Of a stretch of 35,470 bases of DNA, positions 24,200 to 32,795 are shown piece after piece. The stretch's first letter is position 1, and each line of letters begins with the position of its first letter. A program made the translations under genes and the position numbers. The notes under the pieces were generated by a model. That model was not told the DNA's origin and did not search any database. It saw nothing but the letters and a program-made list of their open reading frames with translations. The stretch lies in the NCBI GenBank assembly GCA_023412195.1, contig JAEYNZ010000038.1, positions 1 to 35,470 of the forward strand. The letters are read 5' to 3'. The stretch is from Bacteroidota bacterium (GTDB lineage Bacteria; Bacteroidota; Bacteroidia; Bacteroidales; Prolixibacteraceae).

Positions 24200-25075
24200 T
24201 TAGTTCTTCATCATCGGAAACAACCGCCTTACTTCTTCTGCATCAGGCTTTTTACCATATTCGCAAATCATAAATGATTCTGTGATTTTAACTTTTCCGG
24301 CATGTGCTTTCCCATACCATTTTATCAACTGACTCTGCTTTTCCTTGGTGAGGGGACTTTTGCTTATTCCGGCAAGCCATTCCAGTCTCTCCTGCTCACC
24401 TGCAGGTACTTTGTCAAGTGTTTTTGCAATCCAGGGCTGCCATTCAAAAAACTGTGATTGATGGGCTGCCATTCCATAAACTTTTTGTTCAAACGAATCA
24501 GTGATATCCACCACAATATGTGGTTGAAAAGGATTGGGGTTTTTAAAATTGTCTTCAAAATAAAGGAACAGGGGATTTTCATCCAGAGGTGGCACCTCGG
24601 GTACAACGTTTGGAACAATAACCATATATGCTGCATCCTGAAGCAATATTGCTGAGTTTCGCCGGTCGGGGTGCATGGCATTGGGCCGGTGTCCAATTAC
24701 TATATCAGCCTTGAATTTTCTGATGATCCGGATAATCTCCTCCCTGATTTCAATATCAGGCTGAAGTTTTCCATCAGGATTATCCAGAACGATATATTCC
24801 ACCCCAAACCGACGACCGGCTTCCTGCGCTTCGGAATAGCGCCTCCGGGCAAGTTCTTTTCCTCCCATGGTCTGATGTCCGGCATCTCCATTCGTCAGGG
24901 AAACAAATAAAACGTTGTGTCCTCTTTTCAGAAATTCCAAAGCAGTACCCCCAGCCTGCTTATCTGCATCATCAGGGTGGGATCCAATTATTACAACATT
25001 GATTAAAGGATTCCGGGAATAGGAATTGAAACATACAATGAATACTAAAATCGCGGTATAAATGAATTTATCCAT
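24200..25075 (-). CDS. Secreted PIG-L family deacetylase
   Basis: A LmbE/PIG-L zinc hydrolase of 291 residues, a family that removes acetyl groups from N-acetylglucosamine-type substrates. Residues 1-20 (DKFIYTAILVFIVCFNSYS) look like a signal peptide. The zinc motif is GSHPDDAD at 31-38, followed by AGGTALEFLKRGHNV; the distal site appears as GHRPNAMHPDRRNS around 128-141. The Asp at position 38 in place of the usual Glu is common among exported Bacteroidota members as I recall. Start is the ATG at 25075. The gene lies downstream of another secreted hydrolase on the same strand with a 143-base gap, next to glycan-degrading enzymes, so a role in trimming acetylated sugars is plausible. Confidence 0.88.
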   Translation of the reverse strand: MDKFIYTAILVFIVCFNSYSRNPLINVVIIGSHPDDADKQAGGTALEFLKRGHNVLFVSLTNGDAGHQTMGGKELARRRYSEAQEAGRRFGVEYIVLDNPDGKLQPDIEIREEIIRIIRKFKADIVIGHRPNAMHPDRRNSAILLQDAAYMVIVPNVVPEVPPLDENPLFLYFEDNFKNPNPFQPHIVVDITDSFEQKVYGMAAHQSQFFEWQPWIAKTLDKVPAGEQERLEWLAGISKSPLTKEKQSQLIKWYGKAHAGKVKITESFMICEYGKKPDAEEVRRLFPMMKN

Positions 25076-25181
25076 AACAGGTAATTAAAACATAAATTCT
25101 AAGCTCTTAAATTCTCTCCACTTTATAAAATTAAGATTAATGTACTTGAAGTTCCAGGCATTAGATATTTCTGTATTTTAT

Positions 25182-25199
25182 GGTCAGGTTATTCTGACC
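25182..25199 (-). repeat. Small hairpin between the two secreted hydrolase genes
   Basis: GGTCAG and CTGACC separated by six bases form a short stem 20 bases beyond the stop of the alpha/beta hydrolase gene. There is no T run after it on either strand, so it is at best a weak terminator or processing site. Confidence 0.35.
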
Positions 25200-25218
25200 T
25201 TCCAATCAGGGAAATCTT

Positions 25219-26106
25219 TTATGGCATATTCTTTTTCTCAACAGTCCAAACATCAGATTGAGAAAGCCCGCATGGATTACCGGTAAACATTTTGCCGGCA
25301 TCCCGGTCGTTTTTCAGCTGCCATTTATACCAATGAGTGGCCACCCTGGCAAATTCTCCGCCGTAAGGCTTGCTGTACGTACCGCCATGTCCGACATCCA
25401 TGTTTCCTACAAACACAGGAACATGATTAATTCTACGGAAATCATCCATCCCGTTTTTATAAGCAATGTCAGATTCTCCACCAAGCAGATACAGTGTTGG
25501 TGTATGGATCTTTTCCAGCTGGTCCTTTTTCAGCTGGGGCATCCCGGGCATCCTGCCAACAGGGTTATCAAACAAGCCGCTGTTGAGGACCACAATGGTT
25601 GAAATCCTGGGATCAGGCGCCACTTCCAAGGTCTGCAAACCACCGCACGACATTCCGCTTACAGCAATTTTTTTCGTGTCGATCCTGTTGTAATATGGAC
25701 TGTTCTTATCCTTGTTCTGCGCGATAGCCCAATCGATGGCATCCAGCATTTGTTTTGATTCAGAACGGCTTTTTTCCTGTTCCCCTTCTTCCCTGGGCAT
25801 AGTGCCTATGGCAATAACCAGGAAACCATGTGAGGCAACCTCGTTTAAGAAGTTTACATGCTCCCATGGAGAATTGTAACAGGCACCATTACCCCATGCA
25901 ATCACAGGCAGCTTGTTTTTTCTTCCAAATGAGGAAACATCTTCGGGCCTGAAGATGGTATGGGTTGGCAGTGATGGTTCAGTCATCATAACAGCACTGT
26001 ACGCTCCGGTGCCACCGCCTTCAATTATTCTTGATTTCTTTTCCTGTGCTGTGGAAGAGCTGATCAGGAAGCCGATGGAGATGAGCAATAATATTCGTTT
26101 TTTCAC
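25219..26106 (-). CDS. Secreted alpha/beta hydrolase
   Basis: A 295-residue protein with a signal peptide ending at about STA-Q (residues 1-20). It shows an alpha/beta-hydrolase fold of the dienelactone-hydrolase/chlorophyllase-like type: PVIAWGNGACYNSPWEHVNFLNEVASHGFLVIA covers the oxyanion side (67-99), the nucleophile elbow is GMSCGG with Ser153, GGESD gives a likely acid at Asp213, and VGHGGTY gives His240. Ester substrate unknown; possibly an acyl group on a polysaccharide, given the neighbourhood. Residues 30-42 (GGGTGAYSAVMMT) precede the core. Start is the ATG at 26106, directly before the basic KKR of the signal peptide. Confidence 0.8.
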   Translation of the reverse strand: MKKRILLLISIGFLISSSTAQEKKSRIIEGGGTGAYSAVMMTEPSLPTHTIFRPEDVSSFGRKNKLPVIAWGNGACYNSPWEHVNFLNEVASHGFLVIAIGTMPREEGEQEKSRSESKQMLDAIDWAIAQNKDKNSPYYNRIDTKKIAVSGMSCGGLQTLEVAPDPRISTIVVLNSGLFDNPVGRMPGMPQLKKDQLEKIHTPTLYLLGGESDIAYKNGMDDFRRINHVPVFVGNMDVGHGGTYSKPYGGEFARVATHWYKWQLKNDRDAGKMFTGNPCGLSQSDVWTVEKKNMP

Positions 26107-26201
26107 CCTAAAATAGTTTAATCATGTAAAGTTATGATTTTTTACAAAGAAACAGCTTTACTGAATTTAGATGAACGATATAAGGTTTATGAGCCAAATA
26201 C

Positions 26202-26462
26202 ATGAAGAAGGCTAAAACTGAAAGGCAACACGGTGTTTGGAAATCACCCGCAGGAATTGATGATTCAATAACCGGTATACACGCCTTTAGGGGCTCTGCT
26301 CCAAAAGAAGCTTATTTCGTTAAAAGTGATATAGAAACAACAACCCTCGTTGATATCAATCGTGGGATTGTAAATATTCTTGTTGGTTTTGCTCCTTTGA
26401 AACCGGCAGAATTTATTATTCTGACTATTAAACAATCAGCAGGATACAGTGACTCTTCATAA
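26202..26462 (+). pseudogene. Remnant of a contractile-tail sheath protein gene
   Basis: The 86-codon frame matches two separate parts of Bacteroidota tail sheath proteins (phage or extracellular contractile injection type). Residues 4-25 (AKTERQHGVWKSPAGIDDSI) resemble the RGVWKAPAG region of the sheath core. Residues 28-80 (AFRGSAPKEAYFVKSDIETTT, then DINRGIVNILVGFAPLKPAEF and ILTIKQSAG) resemble the sheath C-terminus, with its APLKPAEF strand that docks the next subunit. The sequence that should lie between, well over 100 residues, is missing, as is everything before the first part, so this looks like an internal deletion in a dead gene. No baseplate, tube, AAA+ or terminase gene is nearby. 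Family call is from recalled sequence patterns. Confidence 0.75.
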
Positions 26463-26721
26463 CAGACCTTTGGTGTCCCTATAATGATTGAATTTAAAGG
26501 ATCTGGTGATTCATTATTGCCTGTAGGTATGAAAAGCTTTTTTGACGTGAAAATTAACTAACAGATTGACTGTGACAAACTATTTTTCACTACTTTTAAA
26601 TTCATAAATCCAACAGATTTATAATAGCCAGGCTGATCAACTACAGCACAAAAATCTGACACTCTTTGTGCAGGTTCATCCTGGGATTCATTACATAACA
26701 TTATTATCAGGAGATAAACCT
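26463..26721 (+). other. Gene-free leader before GH3
   Basis: After the sheath remnant's TAA the same frame stays open for 32 codons (to 26558) but resembles nothing I know. The rest is AT-rich with stops in all frames. A clear ribosome-binding site appears just before the GH3 ATG. Confidence 0.4.
26709..26713 (+). promoter_or_regulatory. Strong Shine-Dalgarno of the GH3 gene
   Basis: AGGAG lies eight bases before the ATG at 26722 and decides this start over an in-frame GTG at 26668. Such a canonical site is uncommon among the other genes of the window. Confidence 0.7.
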
Positions 26722-29211
26722 ATGAAACAAATCAAAAACATTCCACTATTAAGTAAAATTTTCTTTACCTACTTCTTTCCGGCATTTGTTTTCACATTCT
26801 TTTTTGCCTGCAATAAAGCTGAAGATTATCCCCGTAAACCTGACCGTCTGGGATCCGGCAAAGTAAAGTGGGCAGAAACACTGACTCCGGATGGCTGGAC
26901 CATGGTAACAAATGAAGACGGTGCTACGCTGGGATATTCAAAGAGTTCAGGGCTTCAGCTCATCCAGGCAGAGGGGTATGCGTTCAAAGATCTCAACAGG
27001 AATAACTTGTTGGATGAATTTGAAGACTGGCGGCTTGATTTTGAAAAAAGGGCAGCAAGCATAGTTAATGAGATCCCCGTCGAACAGATGATGGGCATGA
27101 AAATGAACCCTTTCGGTATAGGAACTGTGAATGCTGATGCATTGGATGATATCATCAGAAACCGGCTGGACATCGGGTACAGGCAACTTCGGGCACCCGG
27201 TGCGAATACAACAGGTAAAGTAAAGGCCTCATGGAATAACATGGTACAGGAGTATATAGAAACTCTTGAAAATGTGGTATGCATTCCTGCTGTATGGATA
27301 GCCGACCCCAGAACAGGAGATGTATCTGAATGGCCCAGTAACCTCGCCATGGCTGCAACTTTTGATCCGGAGGTTGGAGCAGAATACGGAAGAGTGATGT
27401 CAGAAGAGTGGCGTGCCATGGGCATATCCATGCAGGTAGCCACACAAATGGATCTGGCTACTGAACCACGCTGGAAACGCATTTCCGGCACTTTTGGAGA
27501 AGATCCGGCCTTGTCAGTGGAAATGGCAAGAGCCGTAATAAACGGATGGCAATCTACATACGACGAAGATGGAAATGATCTGGGCTGGGGCGAACACAGC
27601 GTGAACAACCAGATGAAGCACTGGCCAGGTGATGGCGCCGCTGAAGGCGGGCGCGAATCTCATACACGCGATGGGGCATATAATGTATTTCCGGGCGGCC
27701 AGTTTAATACTCATCTCCTTCCGTTTATTGCCTGTATGGACCTGCCGGGAAAAACAGAAACCGTAACGGCAGCCATGACCAACTTTTCTATAGGAATCGA
27801 AGCAGACGGATCGCCTGTAGGTAATGAGCGTGTTGCTTCCAGCTACAGCAAATATAAAATCAACACACTTTTAAGAGAGAACCACGGATGGGATGGATAT
27901 ATTCTAACGGATTTTGGAATCATTACCGGCAAGAATTTCGGAGTGGAAAACCTGACTCCTGCTGAATGCATGCTGGCGATTCTGGAAGCCGGATGTGATG
28001 CCTTTGGCGGTGAGGGAAGATCGGGCCAGGAAGATATAGATCTTGCCATGGAAGCCTATCAACTGGGAATTAAAAAACTGGGTGAAGAGTCAATGAACGA
28101 ATTGATGAGACACTCGACCTTGAGAATCCTGAGAACCCATTTTAACATCGGGATTGTCGATAATCCATATCTCAGTATTGAGAAGGCTGAAACAGTTCCA
28201 AACAATGCGGAACATAATGCCCAGGGTTATCAGGCAATGCTCAAATCAGTGGTGATGCTGAAGAATACTGGCGGCATAATTCACAAAGTATCTCCGGGAG
28301 AAGATAAACCTACTGTATATATTCCAAGGGTCTTTTCACCCGCGACTACCGGACGACAGGCCAGTCCGGCTTCTGCCAGGCCGGCTTTCGACCCTGAAGC
28401 AGCAGGAGAATATTTCAATGTTGTAACTGATGCCCTTGCAAATAAACTTACAGGCCCGGCTGATGAGAATGGCAATCCTGAGGTTTCTCCAAAGGATATC
28501 ATCCGTGCATCTGCAACAGAAATTGCCAAATGTGATTTTGCTCTTGTACGGATAACCAGTCCTCAGAATGGAAATCCAACTTATATGGGTTTCGGTGGCG
28601 TTACGACCGATGGCAGCAAATACACATATCTGCCTATTTCACTGCAATACAGGCCTTATACAACAAATTCAGAATTTGTCCGTAAGGAATCTATAGGTGG
28701 AGATATGGTAGAGGTTACAGAAACTTCGGCTGAAGGTTATGGCGAAATGAAGTCACTGGTAAAGGAAAACCGCTCATATTTCGGGAGGACGGGGATCATT
28801 AAAAATGAAAGTGATCTTGATCTGTTATTGAGAACTGCTTCTGTGGCTGGTAAAATCATAGTTGCTGTAAACGTTTCGACCCCTATGGTATTCAGGGAAT
28901 TCGAGAGTGAAGTCGATGCCATCCTTGTGGGATTTGGTGGTGACAGGTCTGCCTGGCTGCCCGATAAAGCATTTCTGGAAATAATTGCAGGACAGGTAGA
29001 GCCATCCGGACTGCTTCCCCTTCAAATGCCTGCAAATATGGAGACTGTAGAGGCTCAGTTTGAGGACGTGCCGCGGGATATGGAATGTCATACTGACAGC
29101 GATGGTAACACCTACGACTTTGCATTCGGACTGAATTGGTCTGGCGTAATCAATGATGCCCGTACTGCAAAATATAACGTACCTGTAGTGACAGGCAGCC
29201 CATCGAAATAA
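26722..29211 (+). CDS. Lipoprotein glycoside hydrolase family 3
   Basis: Exo-acting beta-glycosidase, probably surface or periplasmic. In 829 residues: a lipoprotein signal peptide ending FFFA-Cys30, a 60-residue leader domain, then the GH3 barrel, with MATEPRW-like segment (LATEPRWKRISGTFGEDP), the substrate-binding KHWPGDG with Lys299-His300, EGGRESHTRDGAYNVFPGG, and the nucleophile loop YILTDFG with Asp397. The loop after it (NFGVENLTPAECMLAILEAGCDAFGGE) places it in the clade with a DxFGGE signature. A C-terminal alpha/beta sandwich follows and ends PLQMPANMETVEAQFEDVPRDM; there is no FnIII-like domain. Sugar specificity cannot be read from sequence. Start is set by the AGGAG site. Confidence 0.92.
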   Translation: MKQIKNIPLLSKIFFTYFFPAFVFTFFFACNKAEDYPRKPDRLGSGKVKWAETLTPDGWTMVTNEDGATLGYSKSSGLQLIQAEGYAFKDLNRNNLLDEFEDWRLDFEKRAASIVNEIPVEQMMGMKMNPFGIGTVNADALDDIIRNRLDIGYRQLRAPGANTTGKVKASWNNMVQEYIETLENVVCIPAVWIADPRTGDVSEWPSNLAMAATFDPEVGAEYGRVMSEEWRAMGISMQVATQMDLATEPRWKRISGTFGEDPALSVEMARAVINGWQSTYDEDGNDLGWGEHSVNNQMKHWPGDGAAEGGRESHTRDGAYNVFPGGQFNTHLLPFIACMDLPGKTETVTAAMTNFSIGIEADGSPVGNERVASSYSKYKINTLLRENHGWDGYILTDFGIITGKNFGVENLTPAECMLAILEAGCDAFGGEGRSGQEDIDLAMEAYQLGIKKLGEESMNELMRHSTLRILRTHFNIGIVDNPYLSIEKAETVPNNAEHNAQGYQAMLKSVVMLKNTGGIIHKVSPGEDKPTVYIPRVFSPATTGRQASPASARPAFDPEAAGEYFNVVTDALANKLTGPADENGNPEVSPKDIIRASATEIAKCDFALVRITSPQNGNPTYMGFGGVTTDGSKYTYLPISLQYRPYTTNSEFVRKESIGGDMVEVTETSAEGYGEMKSLVKENRSYFGRTGIIKNESDLDLLLRTASVAGKIIVAVNVSTPMVFREFESEVDAILVGFGGDRSAWLPDKAFLEIIAGQVEPSGLLPLQMPANMETVEAQFEDVPRDMECHTDSDGNTYDFAFGLNWSGVINDARTAKYNVPVVTGSPSK

Positions 29212-29271
29212 AATATCTGTCCGCAATTTAAGAAATAAGGTGTTTTTCCAGAAGAATCCCTATGGAGAATT

Positions 29272-29294
29272 ATGTGGTTTACTTGAAACCACAT
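29272..29294. repeat. Perfect hairpin downstream of GH3
   Basis: ATGTGGTTT and AAACCACAT form a nine-base stem with loop ACTTG, 60 bases after the GH3 stop. No T run follows on either strand, so it may be an operator-like or RNA-stabilising element rather than a terminator. Confidence 0.5.
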
Positions 29295-29424
29295 GTTGAA
29301 CAATTATTCCTGAATTAAAGGCGTGACAGGAATTACGGCCCTATTATAAATACTCATGTAGTTTAAAATTTTTATGTAGATTTACTTTTTTTATAAGAAC
29401 TAATCATTGGATTTTTATCAGGTA

Positions 29425-31182
29425 ATGATAAACCATAAACTTTTTTTCCTCCTGTCAATTATAATTCTGACAACTGGTTGTGAGATGTGGCCTGAACATG
29501 AGAAATATAGCAGGCCCGACTGGCTTCCGGGAAAATTATATACCACTGTATCGGTTCAGGAAGATCTCACCTTATTTACTGAATGTTTACAACTGGCAGG
29601 ATTGGATAAGATCATTGATGTTTCGGGCAGCTGGAGTGTTTTTGCACCAACAGATGAAGCCATGAAACAATTCTTATCTGAGAACAATTACCCGACTGTT
29701 TATGATATTCCCCCTGACGAACTTGATAGGATAACAACCTTCCATGTTGTCCAAAGCCCATGGACGCTCGATCAGTTACAGATCCTTGGTGTAAATGGAT
29801 GGAAAACGGGTAAGGACAACAATACGAACCCTCATGCATTCAAGCGCATGACCATGTTGCTGAATCCGGTAGAAAAATACTGGACCAGAAAGGTCAGGAA
29901 GAAAGAACTGATTGTATTGGATTCTATCAATGCAACCCGGTATAAAAGGGTGTATGTACAATCCAGAAAATATGTGCCTGTTTTTTATGACGAGTATATG
30001 AAGCTAAATGGCATCACAGCAGCAGATTTCCGTTTTTATTTCGACAGGGCATATGAACCGGGCGCTGTTTATTTTGCTGGTGCCAAAATTTTGAAGTCTG
30101 ATATTTTAGCCGAAAATGGTATAGTCCATATCATCGACAGGGTTGTGCCTCCAATGATGAATGGCCAGGAACTGCTTGAAAAAGAAACTCCCAATGAGTC
30201 ATACAGGCTTTTTCTGGACCTGGTTTACTGGTATTACCCCCAGTTCAAACCCAATATTACAGCAACATTTAATCAGCCTGATGTCCGGCAGGGCGGGGTT
30301 GTTGACACTTTATGGGATTTAAATTACCCTAAACTTGCATTTGACCTGCACAGTGAGCGTATTTATGATATAAACCAGACCCTGGTCAGGCATAACGGAA
30401 TATTTGTTCCCACTGATGACGCTTTGCAGGAATTTTTTGACGGCACATTAACATCAAAGTCTGGATTTCCACACTGGGGTGACCATAAATCACTGCCACC
30501 TGATATTGTGGATCTCATTGTTGGTCAGAATTTCAGGTCGTCGCCCATATATCCCTCCACCAATCAATACAGGCAGATTTTTAAAAACAGCAACAGGTAC
30601 CGCCAGAAAGAGGAAAGTATTATCAGAAAGGAATTTGGCAGCAACTGTACTTTCATCGGTCTGGATACATATGTTCCCGACCGGGCCTTTACAAGTGTCA
30701 CCGGACCTGTATTCTGCCGCCCAAACTATACTACATTCAGGAAAGCACTGATGTTTTCAGGAGCCATCGACGACATTGCCAGTCATAACGGGCAATTGTT
30801 GTTTTTTCCTATCCCAGATTACGCTTTAAATACCGATTCATCTCTGCTGATAAACTGGATTGACAGAGATGAAGACATATTCAATTTCCAGGTATACAAC
30901 AAAATGAAGCGGCAGATGGAAAATGTCGGCAGAAATACACTCAGGAGCTGGATATTGAACCAGGTAGGCACCTCTGTGACCGAAGCTAACGGCAAACAAA
31001 CCATCCGGACGCTGGGGGGCAGAAATCTCACATGGGATCATATGACTAATACAATCAGGGGCACTTTGCCCAGTACAGAGGGTTATCAGTCAAATGTCAC
31101 TGCTGTAAATACACCTGTACTCCTTGAAGAACCCACAGATAACGGCAAGACTTACAGCGTCCGCCACTGGTTCAGATTTTAA
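29425..31182 (+). CDS. FAS1 (fasciclin) domain lipoprotein, larger copy
   Basis: A 585-residue lipoprotein with three FAS1-like domains. The signal peptide ends LTTG-Cys19. Domain 1 has WSVFAPTDEAMKQFL around residue 71 and ends NGIVHIIDRVV from 231. Domain 2 has NGIFVPTDDALQEFF from 324. A third, more divergent unit starts near TTFRKALMFSGAID with NGQLLFFPIPDYAL from 455. FAS1 domains mediate adhesion or binding; in Bacteroidota such lipoproteins often accompany glycan-uptake loci, but the ligand here is unknown. The ATG at 29425 is preferred over a TTG at 29407, since it has a nearby AGG. A near-consensus TACTTTTT (29383-29390) may be its -7 box. It converges with the second FAS1 gene. Confidence 0.85.
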   Translation: MINHKLFFLLSIIILTTGCEMWPEHEKYSRPDWLPGKLYTTVSVQEDLTLFTECLQLAGLDKIIDVSGSWSVFAPTDEAMKQFLSENNYPTVYDIPPDELDRITTFHVVQSPWTLDQLQILGVNGWKTGKDNNTNPHAFKRMTMLLNPVEKYWTRKVRKKELIVLDSINATRYKRVYVQSRKYVPVFYDEYMKLNGITAADFRFYFDRAYEPGAVYFAGAKILKSDILAENGIVHIIDRVVPPMMNGQELLEKETPNESYRLFLDLVYWYYPQFKPNITATFNQPDVRQGGVVDTLWDLNYPKLAFDLHSERIYDINQTLVRHNGIFVPTDDALQEFFDGTLTSKSGFPHWGDHKSLPPDIVDLIVGQNFRSSPIYPSTNQYRQIFKNSNRYRQKEESIIRKEFGSNCTFIGLDTYVPDRAFTSVTGPVFCRPNYTTFRKALMFSGAIDDIASHNGQLLFFPIPDYALNTDSSLLINWIDRDEDIFNFQVYNKMKRQMENVGRNTLRSWILNQVGTSVTEANGKQTIRTLGGRNLTWDHMTNTIRGTLPSTEGYQSNVTAVNTPVLLEEPTDNGKTYSVRHWFRF

Positions 31183-31237
31183 TGAAATTCTGTCTTAAAT
31201 GTTAAAGAAGTTTCAGAAGAAAGTGCAGATTCACCAG

Positions 31238-32377
31238 TCACTGACGGGGAAAGGGTTCAAAGTTCAGTATATCCGATATGGAATGAATTGCACCTGTCTT
31301 TGTAATAACATTACAGGATTCCCACACCGGACGGATGTAGTCGATTACCAGAGGTTCTCCATTGCCTGAAACTTTATATATATAATTATCAACGCCCTGG
31401 TTGATTTTCACCTCTACTCCGATATTAATTGGTACCAACTTTCCAGCCATGGTCTGATAATATCTGTTTCCCCAGGAAAAATCATTCAGGTAATATTCTC
31501 CACCCACAAAATGATATGCAGTAAACAGAAAGAAATCATTATTAACGTTCGAAAGCGACATGCCAGGCGTTGCAATGCGTGCCTTCAGTTCTTCAATATC
31601 CCGAATCCCATACCTGTGATAAACACTGTCATGTTCAGCAAGGATGGTATATTTATTCCACCAAAGCCTGTTCTTTATTCCGGAAAGCCTGACAGCCTCA
31701 GCAAGAATAGAGTATTCATCCTGTTGCTGAAGCCAGTCGTAACCCGAAAATTCTGGCTTTTGCAGTACCCTTGAAATAACATGCACAAATCCATTTGACA
31801 TTTTTTGGTTGGATTTAAGAATAGAGGCTGAATTATTGACCTTGATAAGCTGATTGCTTCCTTCAGTATAAAAACTTGTAACCAGTCTGTCTCCGGTAAG
31901 CGTGGTATCAATCAGGGCACCATCAGGAAATTCATCGGAATGCATCCTTCTGTTCACTGTGTGGTACCTTGTAAGTTCCTTTATATAGCCGGTGTCACTC
32001 AGCAATTCTTCAAAATTTCCGTAGTCCTGATTATCCTGGATGAACTGATCGATGGCTTCATTGGTTGGAAGGAAAAGGGTATAATCATCACCATACGGAT
32101 TATAGGCATACAATGTGTTCAGCATTTTTCCCTCCAAAAGGAGCCTGTGGAATTTTGAATATTCATCGCGGTTTTTATCAAGATACTGACTAATGGACAA
32201 AGTTTCTTCTTTTATCCAGTTAGAATCATATGGCTCGGTTTTGCAGGAGGACATGATAATCATCCAAATCATACAAGGTATCAAAAGTTGGCATTTGGCA
32301 TGACTTTGGAAACCATCCGGATGTTTTCCCCATGATATAATCACAAAAATCCTGAGCAATTGCAGTTTGTTATTCAT
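31238..32377 (-). CDS. FAS1 (fasciclin) domain lipoprotein, smaller copy
   Basis: A 379-residue protein with two FAS1 domains: FLPTNEAIDQFI from 102 to NGFVHVISRVL at 195-205, then a second from about 212 to 379 ending GAIHSISDIL. The likely lipidation site is Cys45 in IIMSSC. That makes the leader long for a lipoprotein: a first hydrophobic patch at 7-15, a polar stretch (WGKHPDGFQSHAKCQ), then the hydrophobic segment LLIPCMIWMIIM. The ATG at 32377 is still preferred because a TAGCTTTG box sits 25 bases upstream; a GTG at codon 12 is an alternative. It faces the larger FAS1 gene with 55 bases between stops and lies upstream of, but divergent from, the PL8 gene. Confidence 0.8.
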   Translation of the reverse strand: MNNKLQLLRIFVIISWGKHPDGFQSHAKCQLLIPCMIWMIIMSSCKTEPYDSNWIKEETLSISQYLDKNRDEYSKFHRLLLEGKMLNTLYAYNPYGDDYTLFLPTNEAIDQFIQDNQDYGNFEELLSDTGYIKELTRYHTVNRRMHSDEFPDGALIDTTLTGDRLVTSFYTEGSNQLIKVNNSASILKSNQKMSNGFVHVISRVLQKPEFSGYDWLQQQDEYSILAEAVRLSGIKNRLWWNKYTILAEHDSVYHRYGIRDIEELKARIATPGMSLSNVNNDFFLFTAYHFVGGEYYLNDFSWGNRYYQTMAGKLVPINIGVEVKINQGVDNYIYKVSGNGEPLVIDYIRPVWESCNVITKTGAIHSISDILNFEPFPRQ

Positions 32378-32402
32378 TACCTTTTTAGTATCACTGACAG
32401 AC

Positions 32403-32410
32403 CAAAGCTA
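32403..32410 (-). promoter_or_regulatory. Putative -7 box of the smaller FAS1 gene
   Basis: On the minus strand this reads TAGCTTTG, fitting TAnnTTTG. It predicts a leader of about 18 bases to the ATG at 32377. No clear -33 element is present. Confidence 0.45.
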
Positions 32411-32795
32411 TTATTTTTAAAATAAACTATAGATATCTGGTTTAATTTTCTGCGAGTTGGATTAAAATGTTTTGATGAATGGCTCCACTTTTTCGATGAT
32501 AAATCTTCTACCTCTGTATCCGAACCAGATGATCAGCGAGATATCCCTTAATTGAATAAAAGCAAAAAAAAATTCAATAAGTATTTTTTATATCAGGAAT
32601 ACCGAGTTCACTATTAGCGAAGAGGTACTTCATAATACCAAAATCCAAAATTTTTGATGCAAGGATAAATTAGGTATCAATTCAACGAACTTTTACAATT
32701 GAACAAAATATTATTCTGAATTTGGCTGATTATTTTCAAGGTTTTTGTTTTTTTGTGATTTAAGCAATATTAAAAGAAAAACTTTAAACCTTGAA
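32411..32795. other. Gene-free divergent region between FAS1 and PL8 genes
   Basis: About 385 AT-rich bases. I see no open frame, RNA gene or strong hairpin. The half nearest the PL8 gene has many T runs and presumably holds its promoter, but no TAnnTTTG box matches exactly. Its length suggests room for an activator site. Confidence 0.4.

Noticed and set aside
24095..24277. Small plus-strand gene after the repeat block
   Set aside because: The frame overlaps the PIG-L gene on the other strand, lacks a ribosome-binding site and has low-complexity content.
26463..26558. Second remnant of an injection-system gene after the sheath piece
   Set aside because: The 32 open codons after the stop do not resemble any tube, baseplate or DUF4255 protein that I can recall.
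26955..27608. A 217-codon minus-strand frame inside GH3
   Set aside because: It is antisense to the conserved GH3 barrel and its translation has no recognisable domain.
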